Shown here one piece after another: positions 14,955 through 23,562 of a stretch of DNA of 64,000 nt (positions are counted from its first letter, which is position 1; every line of letters begins with the position of its first letter). The stretch spans positions 1 through 64,000 of the forward strand of contig CAJOFY010000006.1 in the NCBI GenBank assembly GCA_905233945.1, given 5' to 3'. This stretch comes from an uncultured bacterium (GTDB taxonomy: Bacteria > UBP6 > UBA1177). A program made the position numbers and the translations under genes. The notes below the pieces were generated by a model, which had not been told where the DNA came from, ran no database searches, and saw only the letters and a program-made list of their open reading frames with translations.

Positions 14955-15950
14955 ATGAATTTTATCGAAACGTTGCGCGAAAAGGCAATCAAAGTCCAGA
15001 AAACGATAGTTCTTCCGGAAGGAACCGAACCGAGAACTCTCAAGGCGACCCAGATCATTCTTGAGCAGAAGATCGCGAAGCCGATCCTCATCGGAAACCC
15101 TGACAAAATCGCTGCAGCGGCAAAAGAACTCGGCGTAAAAATCGACGGTGCAAGAATAGTTGACCCGGTAAACAGCGAATACTACGAAGATTTCGTCAAT
15201 ACTTTCTACGAAATGAGAAAGGCTAAAGGCGTCGATATGGAAAAAGCACGCAAAATGATGGCTGACGAAGTTTACTTCGCAACGATGATGGTCAAGAAAG
15301 ATGTCGCAGACGGTCTTGTAAGCGGTGCCATCCACTCCACCGGCGACACGATCCGTCCGGCACTTCAGATCATAAAGACGAAACCCGGCATCAAATCGGT
15401 TTCCAGCGCCTTCGTTATGATAGTTCCGAACTGCGAAATGGGCAGCAACGGAATGTTCCTTTTCGGCGACTGCGCAGTCAACCCGAACCCGACTTCGGCA
15501 GAACTTGCAGAGAGTGCAATTCTCACCGCTCAGACTGCAAAATCTTTCTGCGACATGGATCCGAAAGTCGCACTTCTCAGCTTCTCGACCTACGGCAGCG
15601 CAAAACACGAATTCGTCGACAAGGTAGTCGAGGCAGTAAAAATCGTTCACGAAACAGCTCCCGACCTCAAGGCTGACGGCGAGATCCAGGCTGACGCAGC
15701 CATGGTCGCAAGCGTAGGCAAGACGAAATGCCCGAACAGTCCGATCGCAGGACAGGCTAACGTCATGATTTTCCCCGACCTTCAGAGCGGAAACATCGGT
15801 TACAAACTCGTTCAGAGACTTGCAAAGGCGGAAGCAGTCGGTCCTTTCCTTCAGGGAATTGCAAAACCGGTCAACGACCTTTCGAGAGGCTGCTCGGTTG
15901 ACGATATCGTAAACGTAGTCGCTGCAACTGCAATCCAGGCTGCAAACTAA
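14955..15950 (+). CDS. pta: Phosphate acetyltransferase
   Basis: 331 residues from the ATG at 14955 with GAAGGAG; the track starts 17 codons earlier. It is a short, single-domain Pta of the PTA/PTB family: the N-terminal half has VLPEGTEPRTLKA and PILIGNP, and the C-terminal half SFSTYGSAKHE, DGEIQADAAMV and FPDLQSGNIGYKL. It interconverts acetyl-CoA and acetyl phosphate in the cytoplasm, which with acetate kinase yields ATP in fermenting anaerobes. No ackA is adjacent. The third-position bias towards C is marked, as in highly expressed genes of this genome (compare the aminotransferase at 61.5 kb). Confidence 0.93.
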   Translation: MNFIETLREKAIKVQKTIVLPEGTEPRTLKATQIILEQKIAKPILIGNPDKIAAAAKELGVKIDGARIVDPVNSEYYEDFVNTFYEMRKAKGVDMEKARKMMADEVYFATMMVKKDVADGLVSGAIHSTGDTIRPALQIIKTKPGIKSVSSAFVMIVPNCEMGSNGMFLFGDCAVNPNPTSAELAESAILTAQTAKSFCDMDPKVALLSFSTYGSAKHEFVDKVVEAVKIVHETAPDLKADGEIQADAAMVASVGKTKCPNSPIAGQANVMIFPDLQSGNIGYKLVQRLAKAEAVGPFLQGIAKPVNDLSRGCSVDDIVNVVAATAIQAAN

Positions 15951-16032
15951 TCAAAACAAGTTCTGAAAAATTAAATCTCAACACCATAGGGAACGTCCTT
16001 GTGTGCTTCCGTTTTTGTTTGAAAAAAACCTC

Positions 16033-16060
16033 TTGTTTTCAATCCGTTTTTCACTATAAT
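16033..16060 (+). promoter_or_regulatory. Promoter of the PIN toxin-antitoxin pair
   Basis: TTGTTT (16033-16038), 16 bp, TATAAT (16055-16060). The RBS GGAGG precedes the ATG at 16091. Confidence 0.6.
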
Positions 16061-16090
16061 TCACTGATGTAACTTCAATTGGAGGCGAAT

Positions 16091-16330
16091 ATGAGTTACG
16101 AAGCACTTTTGGAACAGATAAAAGCCGCGCCGGAAGAGTGTCTTGATGAAATTTCAAACTATGTAAATTATGTGATCTATCGTTATGAAAAACAGAAAAC
16201 AGCGGCTGAGCGTTTTGACGATGAATGTGCGAAAGCGCAGGCTTGGGCAAAAGAAACCGGGCTTAGCGAACAGGATATTTTAGTCACATTGAAAGAAATC
16301 AGATCTGAAAACCAGAGAGTCGCTGAATGA
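16091..16330 (+). CDS. Antitoxin-like partner of the PIN toxin
   Basis: 79 residues from the ATG at 16091 behind TTGGAGGCGAAT. It is small, charged and helical: YEALLEQIKAAPEECLDEI resembles the start of DUF2281-type antitoxins (an L-P/A-x-E-x-x-x-E-V helix). The C-terminal part is rich in Glu and Lys. It overlaps the PIN gene by ATGA, the usual coupling of an antitoxin to its toxin. The function is inferred from position and size. Confidence 0.6.
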   Translation: MSYEALLEQIKAAPEECLDEISNYVNYVIYRYEKQKTAAERFDDECAKAQAWAKETGLSEQDILVTLKEIRSENQRVAE

Positions 16331-16725
16331 AAATCGTTATAGATACGAATGTCGTTGTTTCGGCGTTGTTCTTCGGCGGAAAACCGCAGAAACTTCTTCA
16401 TTGTGCGATTACAGGAGCGCTTGAAGTAGTTGTTTCGAAAGAAATTATTGAAGAATACAACGAACTTATTGAAAGAATCTCCGACAAATATTCGGGAAGA
16501 AAAGAAAATTTTTCCATAAATGAATTTATTTCGATATGCCGTCTTGTCACTCCGACACGCAAGATTGATGTCTGCCGCGACCGCGATGATAACAAATTTT
16601 TGGAATGCGCTGCTGAAGCGAAATGCCTGTATGTTGTCAGCGGAGACAACGATTTGCTTGCTTTGAAACAGTTCGAAGATATAGAAATTATGACAGTCGC
16701 AGAATTTTTTGACCGATTTTTTTAA
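16327..16725 (+). CDS. PIN-domain toxin ribonuclease
   Basis: 132 residues, one complete PIN domain. Acidic metal-binding positions are visible in VIDTNVVVSAL (first Asp), EEYNELI, CRDRDDNKFLECA and VSGDNDLLAL. It matches the group annotated as putative PIN-family toxin components. PIN toxins cut RNA with Mg2+ and are blocked by their antitoxin, here probably the overlapping upstream gene. murJ starts 6 bases after its stop. Confidence 0.82.
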   Translation: MKIVIDTNVVVSALFFGGKPQKLLHCAITGALEVVVSKEIIEEYNELIERISDKYSGRKENFSINEFISICRLVTPTRKIDVCRDRDDNKFLECAAEAKCLYVVSGDNDLLALKQFEDIEIMTVAEFFDRFF

Positions 16726-16730
16726 ATCTT

Positions 16731-18305
16731 ATGACTCAAAAATCCCCGTCAATCTTCAAAAAAAGTTCCGATCTGGCAATTTTGACAATAATTTCGCGTG
16801 TTTTAGGTTTGGTGCGCGAATCTGTCACGGCAGCTTTTTTGGGAACAGGGGCTTTAGCGGACGCTTTTGCTGTTGCTTTTACGATTCCCAATGTCGTGCG
16901 GAGGCTTTTTGCCGACGGAGTCATTTCATCGGCTTTCATTCCGCGCTTCAAAGGGCTTCTCGCCGAAAATAAAAGAGGTGAGGCTGCCGAATTTCTGAGT
17001 GCGCTTTTTACGATTGTTAGCCTTGTTTCGTTTGTTTTTGTCGCAGTTGCGTTCGTTTTTTCGGGCGGCATAACTGCGATTCTGGCCCCGACGCTTGAAG
17101 AAAACGCGGCGGCTGAGGCTGCGCTTCTTGCAAAAATAATGTTTCCTTACGTTTTTTTCATTTCGCTTGCAGCACTTACGCAGAGTGTCCTCAACAGTTC
17201 TGGGATCTTCAGGCCGAGCGGAGCTTCTCCTATAGTTTTCAACATCGCTTTCATCACGGCGGCTTTTCTGATCGCGCCGCTTACTGAAAATCCGGCGAGA
17301 GCTCTTGCTGTCGGAGTTTTTGCAGGGGGATTTTTGCAGCTTGCGATACAGCTTCCTTTCATGGCGAAAACGCTTTTCCGCTTTACTTTTACGAGCCTTA
17401 AAAAAGCGTTTGCGAACCCCAATATTGCGAAATCGGGAAAGATGGTTTTAGCCGCGCTTTTTGGTACCGGCGCATACCAGCTGAATGTTCTTCTCACGAC
17501 AAACATGGCTAACAGAGCAGGGGAAGGCGTTGTCAGCAGCCTTAGATTTTCGGCGCGGATCGAAGAACTTGTGATCGGCGTTTTTGTCGTAACTTTGAGC
17601 ACAGTGATTCTTCCGGAACTGGTTGAAAACGCGAAAAGCAGGAATTTCGCAAAACTTACGGAAAACCTTGATTCAGCCTTGAAGTTCGTCGCTTTCGTAT
17701 CTATCCCTGCGGTAGTTTTCACGCTCGTAAATTCGACTGAAATGGTGCGACTTCTTTTCGGATTCGGCAAATTTGACGAAAAATCGGTCGGACTCACAGC
17801 TTTCGCCCTCGATTTCAGGATTGCGGGGCTCTTTTTCCTCGCACTTTCAAGGATTTTGAACTCGTTTTTCTACGCGCTTGAAAAAACAAAACTTCCGGTT
17901 TTCGCGGGTCTTGTTTCGATTGCCGTGAACTTCATCACCGCATATTTTCTCGTTGACACCCTTGCCGGAGGCGGCATCGCGCTTGCATCGTCGCTTGCAT
18001 CGCTTGCGGCGGCGGTCATACTTTTTGCCGCAGTGCTCAAATTCTTCAAAGGCGGTTCCAATTTCGGAAAAGCGGTTCTTTATTTTGCAAAAATATCAAT
18101 AATTTCAATTGTTTCCGTTTTGCCGTTGTTCTTCTTGAAATCACCGGTTTCCGCGTTTTTTACTTCTCTTTTCACGAGCGCCAAAATATGTGAACTTTGC
18201 TCATTTTCAGTCTCGGCAGCTGTTTTCGGATTGCTTTTCATCACGATTTCTGCTGTTCTGAAAGACGAAACGCTTGCGGTTGTGAAAGGGATTTTCAGGA
18301 AATAA
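16731..18305 (+). CDS. murJ: Lipid II flippase MurJ
   Basis: 524 residues with about 14 membrane segments. The N-terminal signature ILTIISRVLGLVRESVTAAF and the following ALADAFAVAFTIPNVVRRLFADG are diagnostic for MurJ/MviN, including the Arg residues needed in the central cavity. It flips the peptidoglycan precursor lipid II across the inner membrane. It lies 6 bases after the PIN toxin without an obvious RBS, so it may be translated in coupling with that operon. That is unusual for an essential gene, and a second promoter inside the toxin gene is possible. Confidence 0.92.
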   Translation: MTQKSPSIFKKSSDLAILTIISRVLGLVRESVTAAFLGTGALADAFAVAFTIPNVVRRLFADGVISSAFIPRFKGLLAENKRGEAAEFLSALFTIVSLVSFVFVAVAFVFSGGITAILAPTLEENAAAEAALLAKIMFPYVFFISLAALTQSVLNSSGIFRPSGASPIVFNIAFITAAFLIAPLTENPARALAVGVFAGGFLQLAIQLPFMAKTLFRFTFTSLKKAFANPNIAKSGKMVLAALFGTGAYQLNVLLTTNMANRAGEGVVSSLRFSARIEELVIGVFVVTLSTVILPELVENAKSRNFAKLTENLDSALKFVAFVSIPAVVFTLVNSTEMVRLLFGFGKFDEKSVGLTAFALDFRIAGLFFLALSRILNSFFYALEKTKLPVFAGLVSIAVNFITAYFLVDTLAGGGIALASSLASLAAAVILFAAVLKFFKGGSNFGKAVLYFAKISIISIVSVLPLFFLKSPVSAFFTSLFTSAKICELCSFSVSAAVFGLLFITISAVLKDETLAVVKGIFRK

Positions 18306-18346
18306 AAAATCTGTTTAAGTTTCATATTAAATTGAAAAATTGCTTT

Positions 18347-18389
18347 TTAGGGAACTTTCTGCTATGAAAATCATGGAAAAGTTCCCTAA
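18347..18389. repeat. Perfect 12-bp inverted repeat upstream of the Fic gene
   Basis: TTAGGGAACTTT (18347-18358) and AAAGTTCCCTAA (18378-18389) are separated by 19 bases and end 12 bases before the Fic ATG. It may be an operator or an RNA hairpin covering the translation start region. It lacks a T run, so it is not a typical terminator for murJ. Confidence 0.75.
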
Positions 18390-18401
18390 CTGGAGAGCGC
18401 G

Positions 18402-19340
18402 ATGAGTGAAACTTTTGATGAAATAAGGATCCTGCTTCAGCAAAAAGCCGAATGTCAGGCGCGTCTGAATCTTCTGCCTTACGACGGAACGCCTGAAATC
18501 AAGGAGCAGAAAGGCGAAAAGTATATCTATGTGCGGAAGCGTATCGGCAGCAGGCTGACATCAACGTATGTCGGAGTTTATTCCGACGAGCTTTTTCAGC
18601 TTCTTCTTCGGAACACGAAAGAAGCCCGCGAGCTAAAAAAACAGATGCGTCACATCGACAAAAAGCTTGCCGAACTCGGATACGAAGACAGCGAGCTTCC
18701 GCTTTCAGTGCAGAAAAACCTTGATTTTGCCCGTGTGAACATGAAAGCCAACATTTACGATCAGGCGGTTCTTGAAGGAGTCGCGACGTCGTTTCCGCAG
18801 ACGGAAGAAATCATTGAAAACGGCAAAGTTTCCGGAATGACGGCAACCGATGTTCAGAAAATTCTTAATTTGAAGCACGCATGGGAGTTTATTCTCGACC
18901 GCAATGTCATCCAGAGCAAAACTGATTATTATCTGCTCTGCCATGTCGCGCGCCTTGTGAATGAAGGTTTTTTCTTTGATGCCGGCAGAATCCGCGGGAT
19001 TCCGGTGAGTATAGGCGGCAGTTCCTACATTCCTCCGATACCGGTAGAATCAGTTGTAAGGGAGCGGATTGCCGAAATACTTGCTTCAAAGCAGGATGAA
19101 ATCGATATCGCGATCGAACTCTGCATGTATTGCATGAAAACCCAAGTCTTTACTGACGGCAACAAACGCGCATCCGTGATTTTTGCAAACCATTACATCA
19201 TTTCTCACGGACTCGGACTGCTTGTTATCCCGGAAAAGGAAGTACCGGAATTCAAAAAACTCCTTGTTGCTTTTTACGAGGGCGAAAATATTGAAATTAT
19301 TAAAAATTTCCTGAAAAAACGCTGCTGGAAGAGATTGTGA
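18402..19340 (+). CDS. Fic-domain protein with altered active-site motif
   Basis: 312 residues. The N-terminal 110 residues are a charged helical region. LEGVATSFPQTEEIIENG matches the class II inhibitory helix position ([S/T]-x-x-x-E). The Fic core has QVFTDGNKRASVIFANH where the family has HPFxDGNxR; the catalytic His is replaced by Gln, as happens in a subset of Fic proteins. Fic enzymes usually transfer AMP to a hydroxyl of a target protein; with Gln the activity may be lost or different. The RBS is GGAG. It may belong to the same defence or toxin theme as the PIN pair upstream. Confidence 0.8.
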   Translation: MSETFDEIRILLQQKAECQARLNLLPYDGTPEIKEQKGEKYIYVRKRIGSRLTSTYVGVYSDELFQLLLRNTKEARELKKQMRHIDKKLAELGYEDSELPLSVQKNLDFARVNMKANIYDQAVLEGVATSFPQTEEIIENGKVSGMTATDVQKILNLKHAWEFILDRNVIQSKTDYYLLCHVARLVNEGFFFDAGRIRGIPVSIGGSSYIPPIPVESVVRERIAEILASKQDEIDIAIELCMYCMKTQVFTDGNKRASVIFANHYIISHGLGLLVIPEKEVPEFKKLLVAFYEGENIEIIKNFLKKRCWKRL

Positions 19341-19410
19341 GGAAGTTTTGTGAAAAATTACAGCTTTCTGCAAAAAAATGGTATATTGCCGCGCTTTTGC
19401 TGGAGGAAAA

Positions 19411-20040
19411 ATGAACGGAAGAAAATGCTACATTCTTGATTTTGACGGCACGGTGACGGCGCTTGACACTCTCGTCGTCGCGTTCGACAAATACTGCATC
19501 GTTGACTGGCGCGAGCTCGAAAACGAGATGCGTGCCGGCAGAAAGGAGCGCCATCAGACGCTGGTAGACGAAGTCGATTCGATGAAAGCCGGAAAAGAGG
19601 AGCTTTTCGATTTTATTAAAAAAAATGTTCCTGTCCGTGAAGGATTTTTCGATTTTGTGAAAAAAGTCCGCGAAAACGGTGATGAAATCGTGATTTTAAG
19701 CGGTGGTTTCAGGAGTTTTGCCGAACTTTTCATGGGAAACACGGAAGTCGAGGCTTATATCAACGATATCAAATACTTAGGTGACAAAAACTGGGAGCTG
19801 GTTCCGTGTCAGAACGCACTTGCTCCGCTCTGCGACAGAAACTGCTCAAACTGCAAGCGGGCAGTCGTCGAAAAGTATAAAAACGAAGGTTTCGAGACGA
19901 TTTATTTCGGTGACGGCGAGACCGATTTCTGCGGCTCGAGATATGCCGACAGAATCTATGCGACAGACGAACTGGCCGAGAAACTGGCATTGGAAAACGT
20001 TAAATTCACTTATTTTAAGGATTACAAAAATATTTTGTGA
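19411..20040 (+). CDS. HAD-superfamily phosphatase (MtnX/PSP-like)
   Basis: 209 residues from the ATG at 19411 behind GGAGG; the track begins 11 codons earlier. HAD motifs: ILDFDGTVT (nucleophile and acid Asp), VILSGGFRSF (motif II Ser), YFGDGETDFCG (motif IV). The cap insert and overall size resemble the MtnX/phosphoserine-phosphatase group (HAD-IB). A cluster of four Cys residues (CDRNCSNCK plus a preceding C) in the middle is unusual. It lies 7 bases before hydF; a link between the two is not known to me. Confidence 0.8.
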   Translation: MNGRKCYILDFDGTVTALDTLVVAFDKYCIVDWRELENEMRAGRKERHQTLVDEVDSMKAGKEELFDFIKKNVPVREGFFDFVKKVRENGDEIVILSGGFRSFAELFMGNTEVEAYINDIKYLGDKNWELVPCQNALAPLCDRNCSNCKRAVVEKYKNEGFETIYFGDGETDFCGSRYADRIYATDELAEKLALENVKFTYFKDYKNIL

Positions 20041-20047
20041 GGTGATT

Positions 20048-21241
20048 ATGGGCAGAGTTATGGTTGGAGACAGGCTCCACATTTCGATTTTCGGCAGGAG
20101 AAACGCCGGTAAATCGTCGCTGATAAACGCTTTTACCGGGCAGAAAGTCGCGATAGTTTCCGATGTTCCCGGAACGACGACAGATCCTGTGATGAAGGCG
20201 ATCGAACTTTTTCCGGTAGGTCCTGCAGTGCTTATAGATACTGCTGGAATTGATGACACGAATGATGCTTTAGGTCTTGAAAGAGTAAAAAAATCAAGAA
20301 GTTATCTCGATAAGTCCGACATGGTGCTTCTTGTTGTCGATGCTTCGGGCAAAGCAGGTGATTTCGAGGATGAAATAATTGCAAAATGCGAAGAAAAGCA
20401 GGTTCCGTTTATCGTTGTCCTCAACAAATCAGACCTTGCAATATCCGAAAGCGTTAAAAAATGGCTTGATGGCAAGGAATTTGTCGCGATAAGTGCCGCA
20501 AACAGCACCGGAATCACTGATCTTACCAAAAAAATCACCGAAAAATCGCCTAACGAATGGGAACCGCCGTTCCTGCGCGATCTCATAAAGCCGGGCGATA
20601 TCGTTCTGATGATCACGCCTATTGATTCAAGCGCGCCGAAAGGAAGAATGATCATGCCGCAGGTCCGTGCTTGGCGAGACATCCTTGACGGCGGCGGAAT
20701 AGCCCTTTCGTGCGAACCGGCTAATTTGCAGAAGACCCTTGAATCACTAAGCGTGAAACCGGCTCTTGCTGTCACCGATTCGCAGGTTTTTTCAAAGGTC
20801 GCGCCGATAATTCCCGAAGATATCCCGTTCACATCTTTTTCGATCCTTTCGATCAGACAGAAAGGAAACCTTGCAGAAATGGTGAAGGCTGTAAAAACGG
20901 TCGATACTTTGAAAGCTGGCGACAAAGTACTTATAGCCGAAAGCTGCTCGCACCATTCGCAGGATGACGACATCGCACGAGTCAAGATACCGAAATGGCT
21001 TAACGACAAAGTTGGCGGCGGGCTCATAATCGAAACTTCGGCTGGCCGCGATTACCCGGAAAATCTCAGCGACTACAAACTGATAGTTCATTGCGGCGCA
21101 TGCACTCTGAACCGTCGCGAAATGCTTCTCAGACAGGCGATCCCCGCTGAAAAAGGGATCCCGATGACAAATTTTGGAGTTCTCATAAGCTATCTGCACG
21201 GTGTTTTTCCGCGTGCGCTCAAACCTTTCGGGATTGAGTAA
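20048..21241 (+). CDS. hydF: [FeFe]-hydrogenase maturation GTPase HydF
   Basis: 397 residues from the ATG at 20048; the longer track start runs through the HAD gene and is not used. The N-terminal GTPase domain has GRRNAGKSSL (P-loop), DVPGTTTD (switch), DTAGID and NKSD. The C-terminal domain has the HydF cluster ligands: SCSHH and, about 50 residues later, HCGACTLNRREML. HydF is the scaffold that receives the 2Fe subcluster built by HydE and HydG and passes it to HydA. None of those partners is in the window. It implies an anaerobic, hydrogen-metabolising cell. Confidence 0.93.
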   Translation: MGRVMVGDRLHISIFGRRNAGKSSLINAFTGQKVAIVSDVPGTTTDPVMKAIELFPVGPAVLIDTAGIDDTNDALGLERVKKSRSYLDKSDMVLLVVDASGKAGDFEDEIIAKCEEKQVPFIVVLNKSDLAISESVKKWLDGKEFVAISAANSTGITDLTKKITEKSPNEWEPPFLRDLIKPGDIVLMITPIDSSAPKGRMIMPQVRAWRDILDGGGIALSCEPANLQKTLESLSVKPALAVTDSQVFSKVAPIIPEDIPFTSFSILSIRQKGNLAEMVKAVKTVDTLKAGDKVLIAESCSHHSQDDDIARVKIPKWLNDKVGGGLIIETSAGRDYPENLSDYKLIVHCGACTLNRREMLLRQAIPAEKGIPMTNFGVLISYLHGVFPRALKPFGIE

Positions 21242-21306
21242 ATCTAGGTAAATGTTTTAATATTAAGCGGTTGTGATCTGAATTTTGATTGGATTAAACT
21301 GAAATT

Positions 21307-23427
21307 TTAATGTCTGACGCAGACAACTTTATTTGATGCACTTGAATCCAAGAAACCGGTTCCGTTGCTGCAATACAATATCTCAGCGGTTTTAAAAGAA
21401 ATATACCAAGAATAAGTATTGTCTGAAGAATCAAGCTGTGAAGTCCAGTAGTTTGCGCTGAAACCTAACTTGCTGTAATAGCCTTGAGTGTCATTCTGTT
21501 CGCATGAACACTCTGCTTTTTTATAATCATTGTTGTAATTTCTGTGGGAATCTGTTACTCGGCATGTTCCGTCTGTTTCTGTGTTTTCGCAATTGATTAT
21601 AACGGTTCTGAGTTCGTCGATCCCAGGCAGTTTCCAGTCGTTTTTGCCGCCGTCGGTAACGCTGTTGCAGTGTGTTTGTGCAGAAGACCAGCCCATTGTA
21701 TTGTCCGACGGTCTTGACCAGAAATAGCCGGTAGCAGGATCTACGCACGGAAGGGATTCAGAACTGCCGTCACATTCTTTAAAACCTTCAACACATTCGC
21801 TTCCGCTCCAGCCGTAGCCGTCTTCGCATTTGAAGACGCATTCGGTTGTACTGGGAGTTTTGTTGAAACTTCCTTCTGTTGTCGGCTGCCAGCCTGTTTC
21901 TTCATCCCAGGTCTGTTGTATTTTGTCTGTTTTGTTCCATTTTGCGTGTTCGGGAAGTCCCGTGCATTCGGAAACGCGTGAATTTGATTCGCTATCGCTG
22001 TTGGCAAGTGTTTTTACGAAATCCTTGCCTGCTTCTTTCATCTTTTCAAATTCATTGCCCAAAGATGTCGTGCAGTCAAGAACAAGCATAATAAGGGCGC
22101 TGTTTTTCTTTTCATCAAGTTTACTGGAATTGTCACGCTTGAACTCTGTCTCATGATCCCAGATGCTGTTGCTGCTCATTTTCCACAGATTTATCTTCTG
22201 ATAGTCTTTATTCAGCAGCGGGTCGTTGTTGTCGGCATATTTAATGTCTTCAAACACGAAACGGTAGGTGACTTCCTCCAAAGTGCCGGGGATTGTTGCC
22301 AAACCATCTGTAAAACCGTGGTAGGTGATCTCTTCAAGATTTCTTCCGCCGTCTTCCGATTTGCGGAATGTGCCCTCGATGTAAAGGTGTGAATCTGTTG
22401 CCTGTCCGTCGCAGGAATTTGAATCGGAATCACAGTTGATGTCGAAAGTGAAGCGCAGTTTCTGCCCGTCTTTGTATCCGCCAGGGACTGAGACATTAAG
22501 GCTTACCGATTTGGAGAATGAATTCAGGCTTTTTGCTATAATATCGAAAGAATTCATAACATCTTCCATGTTCTCGGTATAAAAAACAAATTTCTCTTTC
22601 GGCTCGCTTGCCAGCTTTTCCAATGTGGTCTTGAACTCGTTTGTATCGTTGACATCATTGCCTTTCAGACCGATTGTGTAGGCCGCAACTTCGGTGTCGT
22701 GGATTTTATCGTTTACAATCTTTTCGTGAAGAGTATCGCGGTAAACATCGGGATCGCCGTCGCCGTAGTTTTCAGGATCGTAGCTCTCTTTGACTGTCGA
22801 TATATTGTCGAGACCGTCGGTAAAGGTGACTAATGCAACATTGTTCAGTTCCGGCGGCTCGTCGTAGTCGCGCATCATTTTCAATGCAGTGTAGTCGGCG
22901 AAGTAGAGGCCGGTGTAGTCAGCTTTGTTAAGGCTGTCGATAAAACTTGTGTAATCATCTATGGTTGATTTGTTTAAGAAACCGATCTTTTTGATATACT
23001 GATCTTTGTTGAATCCGATAATGCCGAGATAAATGCCTTCCTTAGGCTCGGTACTGATCTCTGTGTCATCATCCGACTCAGTGTCATCATTGTCATCCGT
23101 TGCCGAATCATCGTCTTCCTGTGTTGCGTCGGTATCATCCGTTGTCGAATCGGCATCATCAGTTGTCGAATCGCCGTTGTCAGGCTGTTCAGGTGTTGAA
23201 TCGCCGTTGTCGGGCTGTTCAGGTGTCGAATCACCGTTGTCGGGCTGTTCATTATCACTCTGCTCGGTGTCTGTCGGTTCAGTGTCTTGAGAATCGTCAC
23301 CGGATGAATCTTCGTCTGTAACGGTAATGCCGTTGTCAGGTTCCTCGTTTTCTTTTTTCGAGCTGCCGCAGCTGACTACAAACATCAAAGCTGCAAAAAG
23401 CGCGAAAACTGCAAAAAGTTTTTTCAT
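21307..23427 (-). CDS. Lipoprotein with acidic repeat linker, VWA-like region and DUF1566 domain
   Basis: 706 residues. Lipobox VVSC (Cys20) is followed by a disordered Asp/Glu/Thr/Gln linker to about residue 130, containing GDSTPEQPDN repeats. Then comes a VWA-like region with ALVTFTDGLDNIS. A second MIDAS-like segment, LVLDCTTSLGNEF, lies further on, after the point where a normal VWA domain would have ended. Next is a Cys-rich EGF-like stretch (CEDGYGWSGSECVEG). The C-terminal DUF1566 domain (WKLPGIDELRTVI, NYWTSQ) finishes the chain. It is probably displayed on the cell surface; the ligand is unknown. The gene is monocistronic and convergent with hydF. Confidence 0.72.
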   Translation of the reverse strand: MKKLFAVFALFAALMFVVSCGSSKKENEEPDNGITVTDEDSSGDDSQDTEPTDTEQSDNEQPDNGDSTPEQPDNGDSTPEQPDNGDSTTDDADSTTDDTDATQEDDDSATDDNDDTESDDDTEISTEPKEGIYLGIIGFNKDQYIKKIGFLNKSTIDDYTSFIDSLNKADYTGLYFADYTALKMMRDYDEPPELNNVALVTFTDGLDNISTVKESYDPENYGDGDPDVYRDTLHEKIVNDKIHDTEVAAYTIGLKGNDVNDTNEFKTTLEKLASEPKEKFVFYTENMEDVMNSFDIIAKSLNSFSKSVSLNVSVPGGYKDGQKLRFTFDINCDSDSNSCDGQATDSHLYIEGTFRKSEDGGRNLEEITYHGFTDGLATIPGTLEEVTYRFVFEDIKYADNNDPLLNKDYQKINLWKMSSNSIWDHETEFKRDNSSKLDEKKNSALIMLVLDCTTSLGNEFEKMKEAGKDFVKTLANSDSESNSRVSECTGLPEHAKWNKTDKIQQTWDEETGWQPTTEGSFNKTPSTTECVFKCEDGYGWSGSECVEGFKECDGSSESLPCVDPATGYFWSRPSDNTMGWSSAQTHCNSVTDGGKNDWKLPGIDELRTVIINCENTETDGTCRVTDSHRNYNNDYKKAECSCEQNDTQGYYSKLGFSANYWTSQLDSSDNTYSWYISFKTAEILYCSNGTGFLDSSASNKVVCVRH
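23160..23249. repeat. 30-bp tandem repeat inside the lipoprotein gene
   Basis: Three near-identical 30-bp units (GAATCGCCGTTGTCGGGCTG-type) encode the GDSTPEQPDN linker repeats. Purely coding; probably varies in copy number. Confidence 0.8.
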
Positions 23428-23468
23428 TTTTTCCTCCTTATTTTAAACAACTTCTAAAAAACAGCGGT

Positions 23469-23496
23469 ATTTTAGGAGATTCCGTAAATATGGCAA
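23469..23496 (-). promoter_or_regulatory. Promoter of the VWA/DUF1566 lipoprotein gene
   Basis: On minus, TTGCCA (23496-23491), 16 bp, TAAAAT (23474-23469), then ACCGCTG and a T run. It is divergent from the aroQ promoter 15 bases away. Confidence 0.6.
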
Positions 23497-23510
23497 GGTT
23501 TTAGTTCAAA

Positions 23511-23538
23511 TTGACAAGTTTTTCCAAAAATATAAGAT
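23511..23538 (+). promoter_or_regulatory. Promoter of the small-protein/aroQ pair
   Basis: TTGACA (23511-23516), 16 bp, TAAGAT (23533-23538), followed by GCGGCGC and TTTC. A TATAAG that overlaps the -10 at 23531 is an alternative with poorer spacing. Confidence 0.55.
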
Positions 23539-23562
23539 GCGGCGCTTTCTGTGAGGTGGAAA

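Noticed and set aside
14928-15650. 240-aa minus-strand ORF
   Set aside because: Antisense shadow of pta, favoured by the strong codon bias of that gene.
23160-23249. Possible CRISPR-like array
   Set aside because: The 30-bp units are contiguous without spacers and encode an in-frame protein linker.
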